From assembly GCA_005406025.1 (NCBI GenBank), contig BGZK01000493.1, positions 124,001-188,000 of the forward strand: DNA of 64,000 nucleotides. Reading direction: 5' to 3'. The translations under genes were made by a program, and so were the position numbers. The stretch comes from Eumeta japonica (taxonomy: Eukaryota > Arthropoda > Insecta > Lepidoptera > Psychidae). Shown here in pieces: positions 1-13,535 of this stretch. Position 1 is the first letter of the stretch. Each line of letters starts with the position of its first letter. The notes beneath the pieces were generated by a model. It was not told the origin of the DNA, ran no database searches, and saw nothing but the letters and a program-made list of their open reading frames with translations.

Positions 1-226
1 CTGCCCGCTTTTGCTTGTCATCGAAGGCGATCCGCGCGAAAGTTGCAATTTTCAAATCGAAGTGGGGCGCTTGCTCTCGTATTCTATCGATCGCCATACG
101 CACTTCCTTTTTTTCCATCGCCACTTCGAGCTTTACTAATAAAATTTGACAGTGCTAGCCGACTGCCGGAAGCTCGTGTCGGAATGCGATTTTAATCTCG
201 ACGACGGACTAATCGTCTAACGGCCT
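1..226. other. Moderately GC-rich stretch at the window edge
   Basis: This stretch is richer in CpG than the following 9 kb. The plus strand is open in frame 1 from the window edge to about 190, but I recognise no protein and see no start or splice pair. It would be 3' UTR or intron if the candidate exon at 227-402 is real. Confidence 0.3.
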
Positions 227-402
227 TTAGCTGAGGCGACTTGCACTCCTATCCACGGAGAGGGTTGTTTGCTCGCTGCGTGCATGACGAAACACGTCAA
301 GCAACGGGTCCCGGCCGACGATGATGTCTTCAGTAACGGTGTCGTTGGCGGGCTCCGGCTCGACTGAGCAACGTGTAGGATTACAGTTCCTAACGCATCG
401 AT
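227..402 (-). CDS. Possible terminal coding exon, product unknown
   Basis: On the minus strand a clean acceptor (a T-rich tract, then TTTCAG at 403-408) is followed by an open frame ending in TAA at 227-229. The frame would be entered with two bases left over from a previous codon. It gives about 58 residues, Cys-containing at the start (R-C-V-R-N-C) and then rich in acidic and polar residues (for example EPEPANDTVTEDIIVGRD). Third-position G/C is higher than in the surrounding AT-rich DNA. I find no upstream exon with a matching donor, and the product resembles no family I know. A chance open frame in a GC-rich patch is a real alternative. Confidence 0.2.
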
Positions 403-3400
403 CTGAAATAAAAAAAAACGGCCGGAGGATGCGCCACTTCAATAAAATCACATAAATCTGCCGCAACACCAACGATAAGAGTCGTTCTATATTGTGCTCT
501 CATAAAGAGCTTAATCATTATGAGGTGTAACGTCATTGAACGTATTTCTTTGATTGCTTCTTATTTATTTTCACGTCACTGTCCGCATTCAGAGCACAGA
601 TAGACGTACAAAATGCGTTGCGAGCGGACGAGCAGAGCGGGCGCCGACGTTAGCGGTCGGATATTTTGACTTGTGTCGCCATTAAATTAAACGTAAGGGA
701 ATTTATCGCGGCAATGAAACAATTATTACGTCGTCAATTCGTGTTTCTATTGACGCTGACATTTGAGAGATATACCGCTACACAGCAAATGAGCTCCGGA
801 CGACAGCTTTAGTAGTCGTTACAGATTAATTTCACGTATTTCTTTCGAATGAATTATTGATTCGAATGCAAATAAAAATTATTCCATCGTGTAATTATAA
901 TTAAAACGAACAAACTGCGTAGTTTATTCATTTTTTATGCGTGAATAATGATTTGTCGTTAAAAACAAGTGAGTACGAGCTTCTGAATACAGATCTATTT
1001 TTATATCTGTACGAAACGACATTTTATTAATATGCGAAGCATGAACACATAATTTTATGAGGATGATCACAAAGAAATAAAAGCGCCTGTTTAAATTACC
1101 ACCGCGTTGTTTTACAATCGGAACGTAACTAATGCGATCTCTGAACACGAGCAAATCGACTAATCAGGTGGTTTAATTCAAGTTATATCATATCATCCAC
1201 GCACCACGGCGAAAGGACGCTGAGGTGGCGGTCGTATAATGTAACCTGACTGCCGGATCAGAGCTGCACTGACTGCCAATCGTTGAAAGATTCAGCCTAG
1301 CGTTGGGTCAACGTGGATAGCTCCTCGTTCAAACTTGACTATTTTCGAAGACAATAGGGTAGTTTACTGATATTTAAAATAATATATTTCCTGATCAATT
1401 ATTTAAGCTGACATAACTGAAACTGGAATCAACGTTGCAACCGGTTTATAAATGCAACTGAAAGGCCATCAAAAACTTTATGCTATCTCTTTCTAGTAAA
1501 ACGGAATTTAACATTATTCTGTATGGCGCTAGCAGACAATGGCGTCGCTGGGTACTAATGCCTTCTCTGTCTAATTAGCAATCTGAAAAAGTCGTCACTC
1601 GGGTGCTTTTATAGTTATCGAAAAAAAGCTTTCACTACATTTCTACTCAAATAAAAAAGCTTTAAATTTTTAATATGCAGTTATATATTAAGAAAAAAAA
1701 TGTAAAATAGGTACCCTATTCTATTAGCCTGTTTCTTACATTTCCACAGCTAAATCGTTGAAGTTATTTGGGATGTGGCATGAAGATAATAAATTAAACC
1801 CTGGGAAAAGACAGGAATTTGCTTTTACACGTCGACCCTTAAAAAAGGATTAAAAGATAGAAAGTTAAGCTATATTACAAAAAACATAATTAAAAATTGT
1901 AGGTTCTATGTGTACTTCTGCATTTAGGTATACCTATATACTAATAATATAAGTAACTCTACCTTTTGCTCCTTCGTCAAAGCCGTTTGCGGAAGTATAC
2001 ATAGAAGTAATGCATTGGGACCAATGGGTGGATGTAAAAGATATGGGAATTAATTCTAAGTGCACACGGGTGCATTTTATTACATATATTAGAATTAATT
2101 GTAAGCGTACAACCGCGAGCAACAGCTTTTCTGCCCTAAAAAGGTAATAAATAAGTATACCTTTGCAAGAGGTCACAAAAAGTTGATCTCAAAATGATAA
2201 TTATCATTAAATATACAAAAGTATTATGTAAAATAATGAAAGCACTATTTCAATTGTGGTGAACATGGTAATAGATATAATAAGTGTAGAATTATAACAG
2301 ATATAATGAAGTATATAGTAGTATTTCTTTACACTACTTCTTTACTACATTAAAAATTGGTTATATAGACATAGTGAATTATTAAAGATTGATATAAGAA
2401 TCACAAACTAATTACATTTTTTAAATAATTTCGCGAAGCATTCCTATTTGTAAATTATAGCGACATCTACCCACATGATTAAAATACATTAACAAATGTT
2501 GATGCATTTGTAATGATAGATACCCTGAGTCAGTGGCAGATGCAAGGTGAGTCAGTGGCGAATCCAACGAAATATCGTTCATCAATGGTTTTGTATTTAG
2601 TTGTGCATGATGGAATTAGAAAAGTGATACCCTTAATTTTCGTGCCCTTCTTGAGGGAATACTGCCTTTCGAACGAGTAGCAAAGTATAAATTCACGTAT
2701 AGAACGTATGCAAAATGCTATTTTATAACCTATGTAATAATTATAATTTGGATTGAAAAGGCGATGTTGGTAATGACAAGGGCTGAGTTTTTGTCTTACT
2801 GTTATAACAGGATTAGTTAAGTTTTATAATTTATCACAAGATCGAGGTAATCGTCAATAACAATCAATGGTAACCCGGCCACCTAACCGTTCCTCGTACA
2901 TCTGACTGTTCTATATCAGCTGTCAAATGCTGAACATAATCTTTATAGTTCAATAAATTATAAATTGTCAATATTGCAGCTCCTTTTCCTTTAGTGTTGC
3001 AAAGTCCATAAATTTAAAAGACATTCCGTTATTCAATTTAGCCTATCGTAATCAAAGCTGAATCTCTATATTGAAATCTGCTAAGTGATCGAGGATGAAG
3101 ATAAATACAAAATAATAAAGAATTGTTTTTTACTCCCTTTAATCCCTTTCTAACACAACAAATTAATAATACTTAATTATCATTAAAAATTAAAAGATAT
3201 AATATATTAATAACTCACAAATATTAACATTTATGATTTAATCTTTCTTTGACAGTAATATTTTTCATTGGGGCACATTTTAATTAGTTATTTGTGACTG
3301 TGAAACTAGATAAAATCCTAAAAAGTCGACATTAGTGTTTTCGAACTATTTTCTAAGAGCTTAGCTCAAAAGTATCAGAGAAAATAATAAGCGCAATTAT

Positions 3401-6400
3401 TGTTTATGCTCATTGTTTTCTTAGTTATAAACGTTCATTCTTGATGATTCTCATAAGATGATGAAGGATGATTTGTTTATAAGATCGGATATTTATATAA
3501 TATACTATATATTAAAAGTAAAAGTTTTTTTTATGTAAAAATAGCACTGTTCAGATACACTTCATCGTATTGTCTTCTTTTCCCATGTTTCTATATAAAT
3601 TCTTTGCCAACTAGTAAAACGTATATAGCAAAATAATAAATTTATACCAAAATACATTTTATGGAATACAATCGCGACGGTTCCGCTGAGATTTTTATAT
3701 TGTTCTATTATTCAATTTGTTAAAAATTGACGAGAAAACCCTGTTAAGTGTGCTATTTTCGAAGTACTTTTGTACGAGTTCTATTCTAAATCATAATTAG
3801 TCATAAAAATTCATAATGATAACAAATTGTCGTTATATTCCATAATTGAACAACAGGTAACGTTACTAAGGAATTTATTTCTTCAATTTATTTATAGTTC
3901 TCATCGAGGTACGGAACCGCTGCGATGTGCGGATTGGTTGCCTGCTTTTCCCAATTTATATATTTTTCTCAATCGAGACAGTCAAAACGATCGAAACTGA
4001 CGTTCCTAGTCGAAGCCTCCATTCGAGTTTTTCTCTTGCACCGTGAAAACGTGAATAGGCAAATAAACGCAACCAGGGCTATTTTTTCACATCTGCCCTT
4101 TACACCATTAACACTTCACGCGTATTCGCTTATTTATTAAGCTAATTGGCAACTAGGGAATGCATTAATGTCCGTTTTCAGAGATCGCCTTTAATGATAG
4201 AAGAAATAATTGCAGCGGTGCATGCGATACGCACTCATTAAACATTTGAATATACTTACTTATACATCGACATCGACCGCTGGGTAAATGTTAAACCAAG
4301 CATACTGTGGATAATAGTAATTCCTATTTCTTTTCAGCGGTCTTGATCGTTCGCAGTTACCCTTTCCAATGGTCAATATCTTATTCTAGAATGAGGCGCA
4401 CTCCCTGCGACCTTGAGATCGTGTTGGCGATGCGCAAGATAATTTAACCCTTATCAGCTTCTGCTATTTGGCTTAAATTACTTCGACTAATAAGGACACC
4501 TGTCTGTCTGTATATCGGTCTTTAAGCGTACAACGCGTTGACTTGTCGCGTGCTTTGCAAACCAACCAACGCGTCAAAACTGAAATCGCTAATGGTATCA
4601 ACTTTACGATGAAAGTACAAGAATGTCAGGTCGATGTTAACAGCTCTATTCATTACAGCCATTAAATAGGTACTTCGAATATGAACTTGTGCGGCGTGGA
4701 TTCAAGACGAATAAACTTGAAAACTACATTTATTTATGGACTTTACTTAGTTCTATCAGCCCTAACACCATGTCATTTATGAGATATTGAATTAGATTTA
4801 TTTTCATTATAGCATGTGTGTGAATAGCATTATATTTATCATAAAAGTGAATAAAAAGATACAAAAACGGCATTGGTATAAATGACAATTTTTCTCAAAG
4901 CTTCATTTGAAGGAGGAATTATTGTATTTCTATAATGTTATTATAAGTACTAAGTAATTTACCTTTTCTAATCAAATGGAGAGGACGCTAATAAACTGTG
5001 ACGTCAGTCCGTCACGAGAAGTACATACTTGATTTTGTAAAAAAAAATTAATAATCTAATAATTCTGCTATTATTTTAAACAATTTTAATTCTTATTTCA
5101 CCCTTTGTTATTACATATATTTCGTAGCCTTTAATGATTCATCACCGAATAAAATATTTTTTGTATGAATTGACTCGTCTATCGGCTTAAGGAAAATAAT
5201 GATTATTGTTACCTTTGATACTCTTTAAGCTAAACACAACTAAAACACAATCATATGAAATATAAAATGTTTAACTCAGTTTACAATTTTTGATTTTGTT
5301 TTTATGTAACAATAAAAATTAATAGTTTTACCATAACTTGTATTGAATATAAATGGAGCTTAAAAAGTATAATTACATGCCTATTTAAGTGTTCAGGAGT
5401 AATAAGAGAAGGATTAGTGTCTTGGTACAAATTAATTTTAAGTATTTTAAAATTGTTTTAATGCAAATCGACCAATAATATACTTGCTATACTAGTATAA
5501 TAAATGTCGTCATTCAATAATAGAATTGGTCACTTCATAATACCCCTGGACATTTTTAATGAGCCGACTCCATCTCACGGAATGACTTACCTATTATTTA
5601 GGTCATATCGTGATAAAGCCTTTTAAAAATCAGAGAGATCAATAGCAAATACCGTATTCGATATTCCTAGCTAAACGCCTTGCCAGACATCAGGGCTAAG
5701 GTACGTGATGATGAGGGGTAACTACATTCACGCAAATTAAGAAAATTTTAACGTAAAAGCAAGCAATTTTTATTACTATGTATAAAACTTACAAATATTA
5801 TGGATAATTCGCCTAGTTTGCGCGTCAAAAGGTGTACCTACTCAAACCGTACGAGCTCGCGCCCATCCCACTGCAGAACGTCCGTTATAGCAGCCGGCGA
5901 GAGCCACGCAAATCGAATTCAGTGTGAAGTTGTATCTATGATTGGTGGATCGATTCACGCAAAAAAAATTACATGACGAGTTCTTTGTTACGGCAAATCA
6001 AATTGAATGAATAAAGTTCGGACGACATCGGACGGGTTGTGTTTATCTACTAAATCGTCGAATAATTTGCGCCGAAAGAAATATCATTTCGCATTTCGTA
6101 AATGGGATGTTTCACGAATTCCTAAGCAGATGATATATATGTTTACCCGTATAATAATATGTATAGCTAAATCGATAGACACTGATACGAAGTTCAATAC
6201 TTAATAAGTACAGCATAAGTCAAACTTATCCTAGACGAAGTTCTATAGAGAGATAATTCTGTAATCTGCCTAGTGCTCATGTATAAGCTGGACATTAAAT
6301 CTACTTTATATTGAATATAGTACACAGGATTTGCTATTTAGAGGGTATCACAAAACCCATGGGTTATTCAGAGATTTAATTGTTGGAAAAGCATTTTTTT

Positions 6401-9400
6401 TTCAAATAGTAAGATATTTTTGAAGTTAAATACAATAACTCAATTAGTTACATTCGCTACCTCCACTAGGGAATATAGTTTATAATATGGCAAAGGTATG
6501 TGAGCCTTGTACCTTGTATACGGTACCTTGAGCAAAGGTACAAGATCCCGGTCTGAAGCACGACTGAAATGAGAGTGATCTGACATTGAGAGAATCAGCA
6601 ATTCATAGACAAGACCAAAAAATTTTAATGTAAAGTGACAATAAAACTAAACGCTAACAAAACAAGAGAGTATTCTCATGACATAAGAAAAGTACGTATG
6701 AATATTTCTTTGATCAAAGCCGAATCAGAATTGTATTTAAACATCACATTAACAATTAAATTGTGCTTTATGTTTTTTAGCTGTTTATTATATTTACATG
6801 TAACAATGTCAATGCAGAAGTTACGCAATACAAAGAAATTTTAATTCAGACTTATCAGGAGTGAGAGACATAAAGGTCTCTCAAAACAAAACCTAGATAT
6901 TAAAATGAAAAAAAAAAACGAATTAAACTGACCAACGAGGACCAAATTGGGTGTTGTTGTAGTTGTTGTTCTCATGTCAGGTTTTGATGACTCCACTGCT
7001 GTACCCGCCCACAGTCTTATTATTTTAGATTGAAGAAATTGTACCCTAAACCTGACACAATGCGGGTTGGGAGCTACTAACGGCTGTTGTTATCAACATG
7101 ATCACAATATCCGGGATCAACTATTTAAAATGCTTTCCGAGGTGCAGAGCTAGCAGTAGAAAATATGTATGATGCAAAGTGCTGATGGTACATACATAGA
7201 TGAATAACGATGACTTTACCGTTAGCACTGATGATATGTAGTTTAGTGAGATTTCTTTTTTGATAATTCTTTTCCAAAAAACATTCAGACTGAGAAAGTA
7301 GGTCAAAGAATAATTTGACTTAAGGTTATGGATCTGTCTTAAATTGCAGATCATTGTCAACGGTACCTCCGTATCTGCAGCGGCTTCGTTAGTTGGTGTA
7401 CATGCTTCTTATTGAAGATAAATGGTCATTTATGGTAGGACGCCTGGAGGAATAAAGTTTTTACGCAAGTAAGAAACTATGCTTTTCAGAACAAATAAAG
7501 AATATCCATGGTCGTAAAGTCCTCGGAAACTCCCATATGTATTTCTTACGATACAACATCTGTCATGATTTCAACAAGTGTTAATCACATATTTCCATTC
7601 AACGACTAATCGAAATAGACACTGCGTTTTGGGCTGTTATTGTATATTAGAGCATGACGTTTGCTCACCCCTTCAATCCGTACTAACTTCATGGCAACTT
7701 CAGTCCGCACTAACTTCATGGGGTGTTAAATCGGCGCATAAGTTGCTGAAAATAAACTCTGATCTGTGTTAGAACGCTCGTTTCTATCCTCGGTCATGTC
7801 ATAGCGAAACGCTATACTTAATGTATCTTCTCTTGCTCTAGTCCTATGATACGATATCGTTAGCTGTAGTATAATTATATGTAGGTACTATCAAACTGAA
7901 AGCGATAATACCTAGTCACGTAAGAAGGAAATCATCACATTCCAACCCGGTAGTATTATCGATAATATTAATTATTATTATATATTGGATAATAATAACG
8001 TTTTGAGTTGAGATGTCACACTTTCCTCCCATGGTGACTACATATTTTTTTTTACATCTGGATGGAAGGTTCTCGACATCAGGAAGAAAAGTAATACATT
8101 TTCTTTAAACTCACACCGAGACAGAAAGTTCGCTTTTGTCCTCGATGTCATTACCACTTGCTATTTGTTGTTACCCGAGTCAAAGGCGAGGACGACAAAA
8201 TCGTGCAAGGGGGAATGTTTTACGAACGACGGAAAGCGAACTTATCGCAGAGAGAATGCTAATTTTCGATCAAGATGTGAAAAATATATTTTATAACATG
8301 ATTTTTAATTAATAATATTTATGTATTTCTCTGTTTACGTCAACTTATCAAAACATCACTAAAAAAACTGATCGTGTACTGACAAATGATCTATGTGCAA
8401 TACAATTTCATTTCACGTGCATGAAAAGCTTTTGCCGGAAGAGTCTATATTGAAGAGATCATATGTCAAAAGATTATGATGTAATTTTGATGATTCGTAA
8501 AGAGATTCTGGAAAAAGCATTGTACTAGAGAAATAAAATAGCTAAATTTTGAAATTTTTTTTTTTTCAAAAACTCAACACTAACGAACACGCTAAATTTC
8601 GTCTTTCTTTGGCATTATTTAAAATACCCATTTGATTTTTTCAATAAATTACTGTACTTATCTCGTATTCTATAGTACGTACCCAAGAATTTTGAAGATG
8701 TTGCCGATTCACTCTTTGATTTGAGGTATAGACTTTATCAAAAATAGATTTTCAATTTCAAAACAGCCTAATGGTAAAATTTTTTTTTTTTTATATTTTG
8801 TCGACAATGGCAATAGTACCTTATTATAGATAAGTATTTATTTTACACCAATTATTTGTATTAGTATATTCCCTATATTTTCAAAATTTAATGGCAATAT
8901 TAATGGCCGTCAAACATTTTTTCTTCTCTGGTACGCCATTATACTACGACCACAATACATGCTTAATTAAAAGGGGTTAATAGATAAATGTGCAAATAAT
9001 AGGAAATGATGGAATATTGTGTAGTAACAGGAAAACATGTAGGTGATAGGCAAATACATAGCGCTGTCACATTTAGTCATGCGTGGAAACTGAGTAATTG
9101 TACATACGTTCTTGTCCTATTAATACCATTTATAATAAAATAAATACCCATTTATAGTATTGCATTACAAACTATTTTAAATTTCATTTATCAATAATAA
9201 AAATGGAGCCCAATAAAAAGTGTGGGAAAAGGATATAGAAAATAATCCAACATACATAAGTAATTACTTGATATAGAATTTGCTTTACTTTGTACTTAAG
9301 GTTTTTTTTTTAATTCTTAATGACTCATATCTTCTTATTATAACAAGCCCTAACGTAATGTCGATCGCTTTATTTACTAGGCACATTATAAACACCATTA

Positions 9401-9889
9401 AAAAGGTGAAGAATATTACCTTAGTACCCATTGCATGGTACACGGTCTGTTGATGCTTCGTGTATCTATAGGGGGCTATTAGTTTAAAGTTATAGTAACT
9501 AATAAAGTAGTATACTGAATATAGCACCAACTAGCAGCAAATAGCAGCATTCACAGCTATACCTGCTTTAAAATTTACTCACTTTAATCAACAAGAACAT
9601 TTAAAACCTAACTTGTATAACACCTTAATAAACATCTAGGTCTATTTCTTTAAATGCATATAAATGCATCATAAATCTTTTATCTGATTCCACTGACTTC
9701 GTTTTAAACCTAACATCCAACCGGCCCGTACATTGTATAACAAGCATCCTGTTATCTTTTTATACTTTATGCCGTGATAGCACGTAGCTCGATATTTTAA
9801 AAGTAATGCATTAAATTCGTGTTGAAAGGTTATTCATCTAAACAGCGAGAACAGACGCATATCTTATCCGAAACATCTATTTCGGATTG
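403..9889. other. Long AT-rich intergenic or intronic DNA
   Basis: I see no convincing gene here. Open frames are all under 85 codons, AT-composed and without recognisable motifs. Small structures: a short direct repeat (TGAGTCAGTGGC, twice) near 2526-2562; inverted CTTGTACCTT/AAGGTACAAG arms at 6506-6515 and 6535-6544; two copies of a 21-nt CCGTACTAACTTCATGG-type unit near 7676-7721; and an inverted pair of GTTCGCTTT/AAAGCGAAC around 8126-8242. None amounts to a feature I can name. Confidence 0.5.
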
Positions 9890-10545
9890 TTATGGAAGTC
9901 ATTAGCCTTGATTTTTTGGCCGGCGCCGATCGGCCGCACGCGACCGGTAGCGCCCCCGCCCACCTGTGGCCGGGCGACCGTATTGCCCGATTTATTGCTC
10001 GATTAATCCCACCACGACCTATAAATCCGTCAAAACACGCATCACGGGGAACGGTTAATACACCCGCCATAAATTACCGAAGATTTACGTTATATGCCGC
10101 GTAGCGGACGCCATGTTATAATACGACCTAATTGAAAAATCTCTACTCGACAGCTGTTCAATAATCGCCGATTGCCACCCTAATCCAGCGTTTAAACGAA
10201 ACCAGAACGTGTAAACAAGAACTGAAAAAAATATTTACCTCAAAAATAGAATTCGAATTCCCGGGCTTAATTGCGGCTCGGCCAATGAACGGAGGGCCTG
10301 CGGGAGAGAGATAACACGCTAGCGGCACGTTAGCGCCGCCCACTTAACAACATGGCGGCGACGTGGATTGGCGGGCACAGGCCCGTCGCCTCCCAGCGGA
10401 CGCACCGGCGCGGGAAAACGGAAGGCTTCCAGCGTGAAAATGCGGGCGCGTGACATGCCATTGGCAGCAGCGGCGAGCGCGAAAATCGTGACGTGAGGTG
10501 ACACCGCCGACGTAGAACCCGTAACGTATTGCATCACTCAATGCA
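9890..10545. promoter_or_regulatory. CpG-rich promoter- or enhancer-like block
   Basis: This GC- and CpG-rich block is sharply bounded by AT-rich DNA. It contains an exact YY1/Pho-type core (AACATGGCGGC, 10349-10359), several CCAAT or ATTGG boxes (around 10280, 10366 and 10460), a TAATCCC homeodomain-type site near 10003 and TTTATTGC-type sites near 9989. An ATG in good context at 10352 opens only 33 codons before a stop. The minus strand has an acceptor/donor-like pair (TCCCGCAG...GAG|GTAAAT, about 10300 to 10240), but the reading frame between them is not recognisable. It could be a housekeeping-type or bidirectional promoter with a non-coding first exon, or a conserved developmental enhancer. 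Function is inferred from composition and motifs only. Confidence 0.35.
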
Positions 10546-12548
10546 ATTGCTATGAATGCAAACTACGGAATGCACTCAGTTATCGACTGGTTTACCCAAG
10601 TTTTAGCTTATTATTTCTAACATAAAATGCCAGGTATATTTCAGAATAGTGGGATCGTTATCAAATGTCAAATAATTAGGTACTTTTAAAAAAAGGTTCC
10701 TTAAAATATCTGTTACTGACAAGTTTGAATCACGTCGCAAGCCTTTACAAAATATAGTTTACAATACCCAATGAAATTTTATTCCATACTTATTCCATAT
10801 TCCATATTTATTCCATACATAAAAAAAAATACATGCAAATAAAAGTAACACTGGAAACCTGTGAGACTTAATAATTCTTATAGGCTACCATTAAATCCCA
10901 CTTGGATAGGCAAGTGTATTATTTATAATGAAATGTAATGGGATTATTAATTGTAATATATTTAATTATGTATTTAAAAATGAATGGAAAATCTGGGTAC
11001 GTTTAAGAAGTAGGAGACCTAATTATGAATATGTCGAGTGAATAAACGAATTTTAAGTTTCGAAGACCAATTAGAAAACTGAAGAAAAAAACACATTAAG
11101 TGACATCAAACGAATGCGTTTGTTATTGCAATACAAATATTATATATGTATATACATACATATAATTCCAAAATACAATTTAACAAATATTAAATAAATT
11201 CTGCATTTCCTTCCTTGGCCCTGTAAATATGAGCTCAAAAATGTTGAAAAAAAAAAGGCACAAAATGAAGGTTTCATTTAAGTTTACACGAAAATTTTAA
11301 ACGAAAATCTCAAGTTTTTTACGAGAATATTCTACAATAAAAAATACAAAAAAATAATACAGAGAAAATGTACTTAAAATGTCTGCTTAATTTCACCGAA
11401 GACTAAAGAAAAACCCTCCTCACATGGATCCAATTCGTACTTGGCCAGCGAGACTAGATTTATAAACGAGAGCAGTATCGGAAACGGAATCAGGATTGAC
11501 AAGCAGATCGATGGATGAAAAGAAATGAGGAATTCATTCTACTTCCACGTGCATGAGTATATATATATATATATATATATATATCAAATTGTACTCTACT
11601 GTGTTTAAGAAAATAGGCATACAATATACGCTTTTTCTATATATAAAAAAACGCAATTAATAGATCGAATGACAAAAGTAACGCAGAGTGCCAAACAGTA
11701 AATAACGAAATTGCGGCAAACCTAATACAAACCGTTCAACATTAAACGCACTCAACATGTAGAGGGCAGCAGTCTCACCTCTCCGATTGATGGAGCTTCT
11801 ACTTTTGAAAGTATTTTCCAACAAGGTCCCCACTGAAACTATGAAGCATCTGAACACGTCTCTGCTGACTCGTGCCTTTTTTTTTTAAACGAATTGTGTC
11901 GCATGAGAGAAACGGCTTTTCGTTTACAAAAATAAATACTTATATAATCGAGAGTGCCTTTAATGTCTCTGAAAAAAAAAACTGAAAACTTACGGAATTT
12001 ATCGTGAAAGTGATCGATTTTGTTATCCATATCATAAAACCTTCATTAAGACGCTACTATACTAACAGCTATATTCAAATAATTTATGGCTAAATTCGGC
12101 AATACTCCCGATTGCCGAATTCAGCGAATTCGATGTTCTTTTTTTAAGTCAGGCGATAAATATGAGATGGATCCTACCGATCAAGAATAGTGTTGTCACG
12201 TTTTAAAACACAAATATATATGTAAAATTGCTATTTTAAAGTTAGTGCAGACAAACAGACTGTGGGGAATTAATACCTTTTTCATGTTACCACTAACTGC
12301 ATACGTTATTATAACAAAATTTTGAAATAAATGTTAAGTCTAAACAATAAACATTTAAGAAACGTATTAAAGGCTAGCTCATGAACAAATTTTATTATTA
12401 AATTAATAAATATACCTACACAGATAACGTAAATGCATGACAAATGACAAGAGAAAAGCAAGAATATTCCTGAAGGAGTTTCTTTCCAACTCCCCTCATG
12501 TTTGTATTTTAGGAACCAGTGCGTATAATATGAGATCATATTAAATAC
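10546..12548. other. AT-rich intergenic DNA with short simple repeats
   Basis: No gene is seen. It holds tandem TTATTCCATA-like repeats near 10780-10817, a (TA)n run at about 11559-11584, and just before that a patch (11460-11555) with the GGAATTCATTCTACTTCCACGTG tail shared with the elements at 13536, 26690 and 28250. A roughly palindromic GCCGAATTC/GAATTC patch lies near 12113-12132. Confidence 0.4.
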
Positions 12549-12770
12549 CCGCTAGCTTTCCGCTCGTAGCTTCGTCCGCGAGGAATTTGAACTGTCACAT
12601 AGAGTTTTTATCGCAACTCAACCCCCTCCCTCATTCACCATTGCACTGCCCCTCCAAACCTTTTCCTTCTCTTGTATATTTATAAATAGGTCGAGCTCGT
12701 TTCATGGATGTTCGCAAACAAACAGACACACAAAAAAATTAAAAATCATTATTTTCTCTTATATTACCTT
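12549..12770 (+). repeat. Lepidopteran CTAGC-CCGCG interspersed repeat fragment
   Basis: It starts with a GCTAGCTTTCCGCTCGTAGC-type end followed by CTTCGTCCGCG, and ends in an A-rich CAAACAAACAGACACACAAA tail near 12720-12735. This end consensus recurs in the window (13536, 14163, 26078) and is a common interspersed repeat type in lepidopteran genomes. It has no coding capacity. Confidence 0.5.
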
Positions 12771-13535
12771 TCTCTTATCGTCCCGTCTCTGTTACTCATA
12801 CATAACTTCAACGTACATACAGATCAGGATCTATTATTTTATTATACGTATAGATGACAATTTAATAGTTCCAGAAACGTGTTTTATAACACGTTATTTT
12901 GGATAAAAGTAATTAATTTCGATTTGATTTTCTTGCAAATTTCTTATTTAACATATATCGTATATGGTACTCTCCTTGCAAAACTTATTATGAGAAAACC
13001 GTTTTATGATTTATGCTTTTATTCTCGAAATCAACAAACCAAAAATTTATTGTAGTTTGTAAATATTTCTAAAAAGTTACGCTTGCAATAAATTCGTTTT
13101 CCAAACAGGCATTTGTGGGTCACTACGGCAAAAATAAATCTATCGACCTTTAACCATCCTCACTTAATTCTAAAGAAAGCCTATGAATGTAATTTATCGA
13201 TACCCTACAAATTAAAATACTCTATAGAATTTTGTTTTAGATTATAAACTCTTGGTCGGTTTACCCACGGGCAGAATATTACTTCGTAACTCGTAGACAC
13301 TGGTTTTAACTACAGAGTGTCCTACGCAAGGCATGGTATAGACTAACATTTGTGTAGTTACATTTTTATTCTGCATCTCAAGTTTGATCATAATAGGCAC
13401 GAAATTTTCGAATTATGAGAGGACAAAAGAACAGACAATAGCTTTAAAAATGATTAATATGGATTGCATGCTCCATAAAATGTATATTGATCGCAAAATT
13501 TAAAAATATGTTTTATGTGCATGAATCTAGTAGAA

